Of a DNA stretch of 64,000 nucleotides, positions 63,078 through 64,000 are shown piece by piece. Position numbers and translations under genes: made by a program. Source of the DNA: JAUIAI01 sp050633665. GTDB lineage: Bacteria; Pseudomonadota; Gammaproteobacteria; Burkholderiales; Burkholderiaceae_E. The DNA lies in contig JBOEGY010000006.1 in assembly GCA_050633665.1 (NCBI GenBank), positions 372,001-436,000 of the forward strand, read 5' to 3'. The notes below the pieces were generated by a model. That model worked only from the letters and a program-made list of their open reading frames with translations. It searched no databases and had not been told where the DNA came from. The stretch's first letter is position 1; each line of letters begins with the position of its first letter.

Positions 63078-64000
63078 ATGTACGAGCAACATTTCGGGTT
63101 CGATAGCAAGCCGTTCCAACTCAACCCAGATCCGGCATTCTTTTTTGCCAGTGCCGGGCATCAGCGTGCCCGTGCCTACTTGCAATATGGTTTGCACAAA
63201 GGGGAAGGATTTATTCTGATTACCGGCGAGATAGGCGCCGGCAAAACCACGCTGATGCGCGGCCTGCTTGATCAGATCGACCGTGATGCGATGTTCCCGG
63301 TCGAAATCACTTCAACCCAGGTCCATGCCGACGATTTCCTTCGCCTGTTGGCCACTGAACTCGGTTTGCAGGTGGCGGGTCTGGACAAAGCGTCCATGCT
63401 CAATCTGATTGGTAATGAGCTTGAGCGCAACTATGAAGAAGGTCGCCGGACGTTGGTGCTGGTCGATGAAGCTCAGAACCTGACTCGCGATACGCTCGAA
63501 GAATTGCGCATGCTGACCAACTTCAATGTCGGCAATCGTACGGTCATTCAGGCGTTGCTCCTGGGCCAGCCGGAGTTGCGTGAAACCATGCAGCGCGATG
63601 ACATGACGCAGTTCCGTCAGCGCATCGTGGCGTCTTATCATCTTGGCCCCTTGACTGCGCCGGAAACCAAGCGCTATATCGGCTATCGCCTGAAAAAAGT
63701 TGGCTGGAAAGGCTCGCCCCGGTTTTCAAGCAATGTGCTCAGCCGCATTCATGAAATGTCTGGCGGGCTGCCGCGACAAATCAATTCATTGTGTGATCGC
63801 CTGCTGTTGACCACCTTCCTGAATGATTCTGATGTTGTTTCGACAAAGTTCTTCGACGAAACCGTTGAAGAGATGCGTACCGAAGCCGTTTCGATCACCC
63901 ATGAGCCGACCGACGGCAGTCCCTCTTTTGATACCGGCGGCGAGTACCAATCCGTGACCAGCGGAGGGGGAAAAAAATGGTTCACCGAAATAAGCGACCG
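63078..64000 (+). CDS. XrtA-locus secretion ATPase (ExeA-like), 3' part missing
   Basis: The frame from ATG 63078 is open to the right edge (about 307 codons). It encodes an AAA-type ATPase related to ExeA/GspA: MYEQHFGFDSKPFQLNPDPAFFF at the start, Walker A GEIGAGKTT near residues 50-58, Walker B TLVLVDEAQNL, and a sensor region LLLGQPELRE. It is the putative secretion ATPase of PEP-CTERM/XrtA loci. In such loci it normally follows the beta-barrel gene closely; here it is separated from it by the hydrolase and the second chain-length/kinase pair. The C-terminal tail is cut by the window. Confidence 0.88.
   Translation, partial: MYEQHFGFDSKPFQLNPDPAFFFASAGHQRARAYLQYGLHKGEGFILITGEIGAGKTTLMRGLLDQIDRDAMFPVEITSTQVHADDFLRLLATELGLQVAGLDKASMLNLIGNELERNYEEGRRTLVLVDEAQNLTRDTLEELRMLTNFNVGNRTVIQALLLGQPELRETMQRDDMTQFRQRIVASYHLGPLTAPETKRYIGYRLKKVGWKGSPRFSSNVLSRIHEMSGGLPRQINSLCDRLLLTTFLNDSDVVSTKFFDETVEEMRTEAVSITHEPTDGSPSFDTGGEYQSVTSGGGKKWFTEISD

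Noticed and set aside
1..64000. CRISPR arrays, insertion sequences, tRNA genes, phage attachment sites
   Set aside because: No regularly spaced repeats, transposase frames, cloverleaf candidates or duplicated boundary sequences were recognised on reading.

Overview
The window is one long polysaccharide biosynthesis and export region from a Gram-negative bacterium, most likely a proteobacterium. Outer-membrane export parts (a Wza-type lipoprotein and a beta-barrel-like protein), lipoprotein signals and XrtA/PEP-CTERM-type EPS genes support this. The species cannot be named from the sequence. No rRNA, tRNA, CRISPR array, transposase or phage gene was seen. By eye, base composition is GC-rich at both ends and in the centre. 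A clearly AT-richer block lies at about 12.6-22.1 kb.

Layout. (1) 1-3.5 kb: a WecA-like transferase cut by the left edge, then wbpB-wbpD-wbpE-like genes for a 2,3-diamino-uronic acid. (2) 3.8-7.5 kb: a bacillosamine-type set of aminotransferase, 4,6-dehydratase, initiating phosphosugar transferase and N-acetyltransferase. (3) 7.5-12.6 kb, minus strand: UDP-GlcNAc 2-epimerase, a heparinase II/III-like protein and a two-domain oxidoreductase. (4) 12.9-22.0 kb: AT-rich O-antigen-like island with glycosyltransferases, an acetyltransferase, an unrecognised secreted protein, a Wzx flippase and a Wzy polymerase. (5) 22.2-31.3 kb: a second polymerase/ligase, a Wzc-type tyrosine autokinase, a glycosyltransferase, a complete WecA-like transferase, a CpsB-type phosphatase and a UDP-sugar dehydrogenase. 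(6) 31.5-45.2 kb: ten plus-strand genes with 0-8 base junctions (flippase, two deacetylases, four glycosyltransferases, two asparagine-synthase-like proteins, polymerase), followed by a propeller-like lipoprotein. (7) 46.5-48.0 kb: a LysE exporter and AraC regulator pair that looks unrelated to EPS. (8) 48.0-50.5 kb, minus strand: an ElyC/YdcF-like protein and the two alpha/beta-hydrolases typical of exosortase A (XrtA) loci. (9) 50.7 kb to the end: wbpP-like epimerase, then the XrtA-type export core (export lipoprotein, chain-length protein, tyrosine autokinase, beta-barrel-like protein) and, at the right edge, the locus secretion ATPase. Between the last two lie a minus-strand CocE-like hydrolase and a second chain-length/kinase pair.

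How it fits together. Sugar-nucleotide genes can supply bacillosamine-type, diamino-uronic and GalNAcA-type precursors. Three candidate initiating transferases, two flippases, three polymerase/ligase proteins and three co-polymerases imply at least two export routes: a Wzx/Wzy/Wzc O-antigen- or capsule-like route and an XrtA-type EPS route. No exosortase, acyl carrier protein, acyl-CoA ligase or PEP-CTERM protein was found here; these may lie beyond 64 kb.

The most unusual feature is the extra chain-length/kinase pair at 59.5-62.9 kb. Its kinase partner has lost the Walker A lysine, the Walker B aspartate and the C-terminal tyrosine tail, so it looks like a pseudokinase. It sits behind a leader with mutually exclusive inverted repeats. 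A recurrent TGTGAC motif in the intergenic regions is the second lead.
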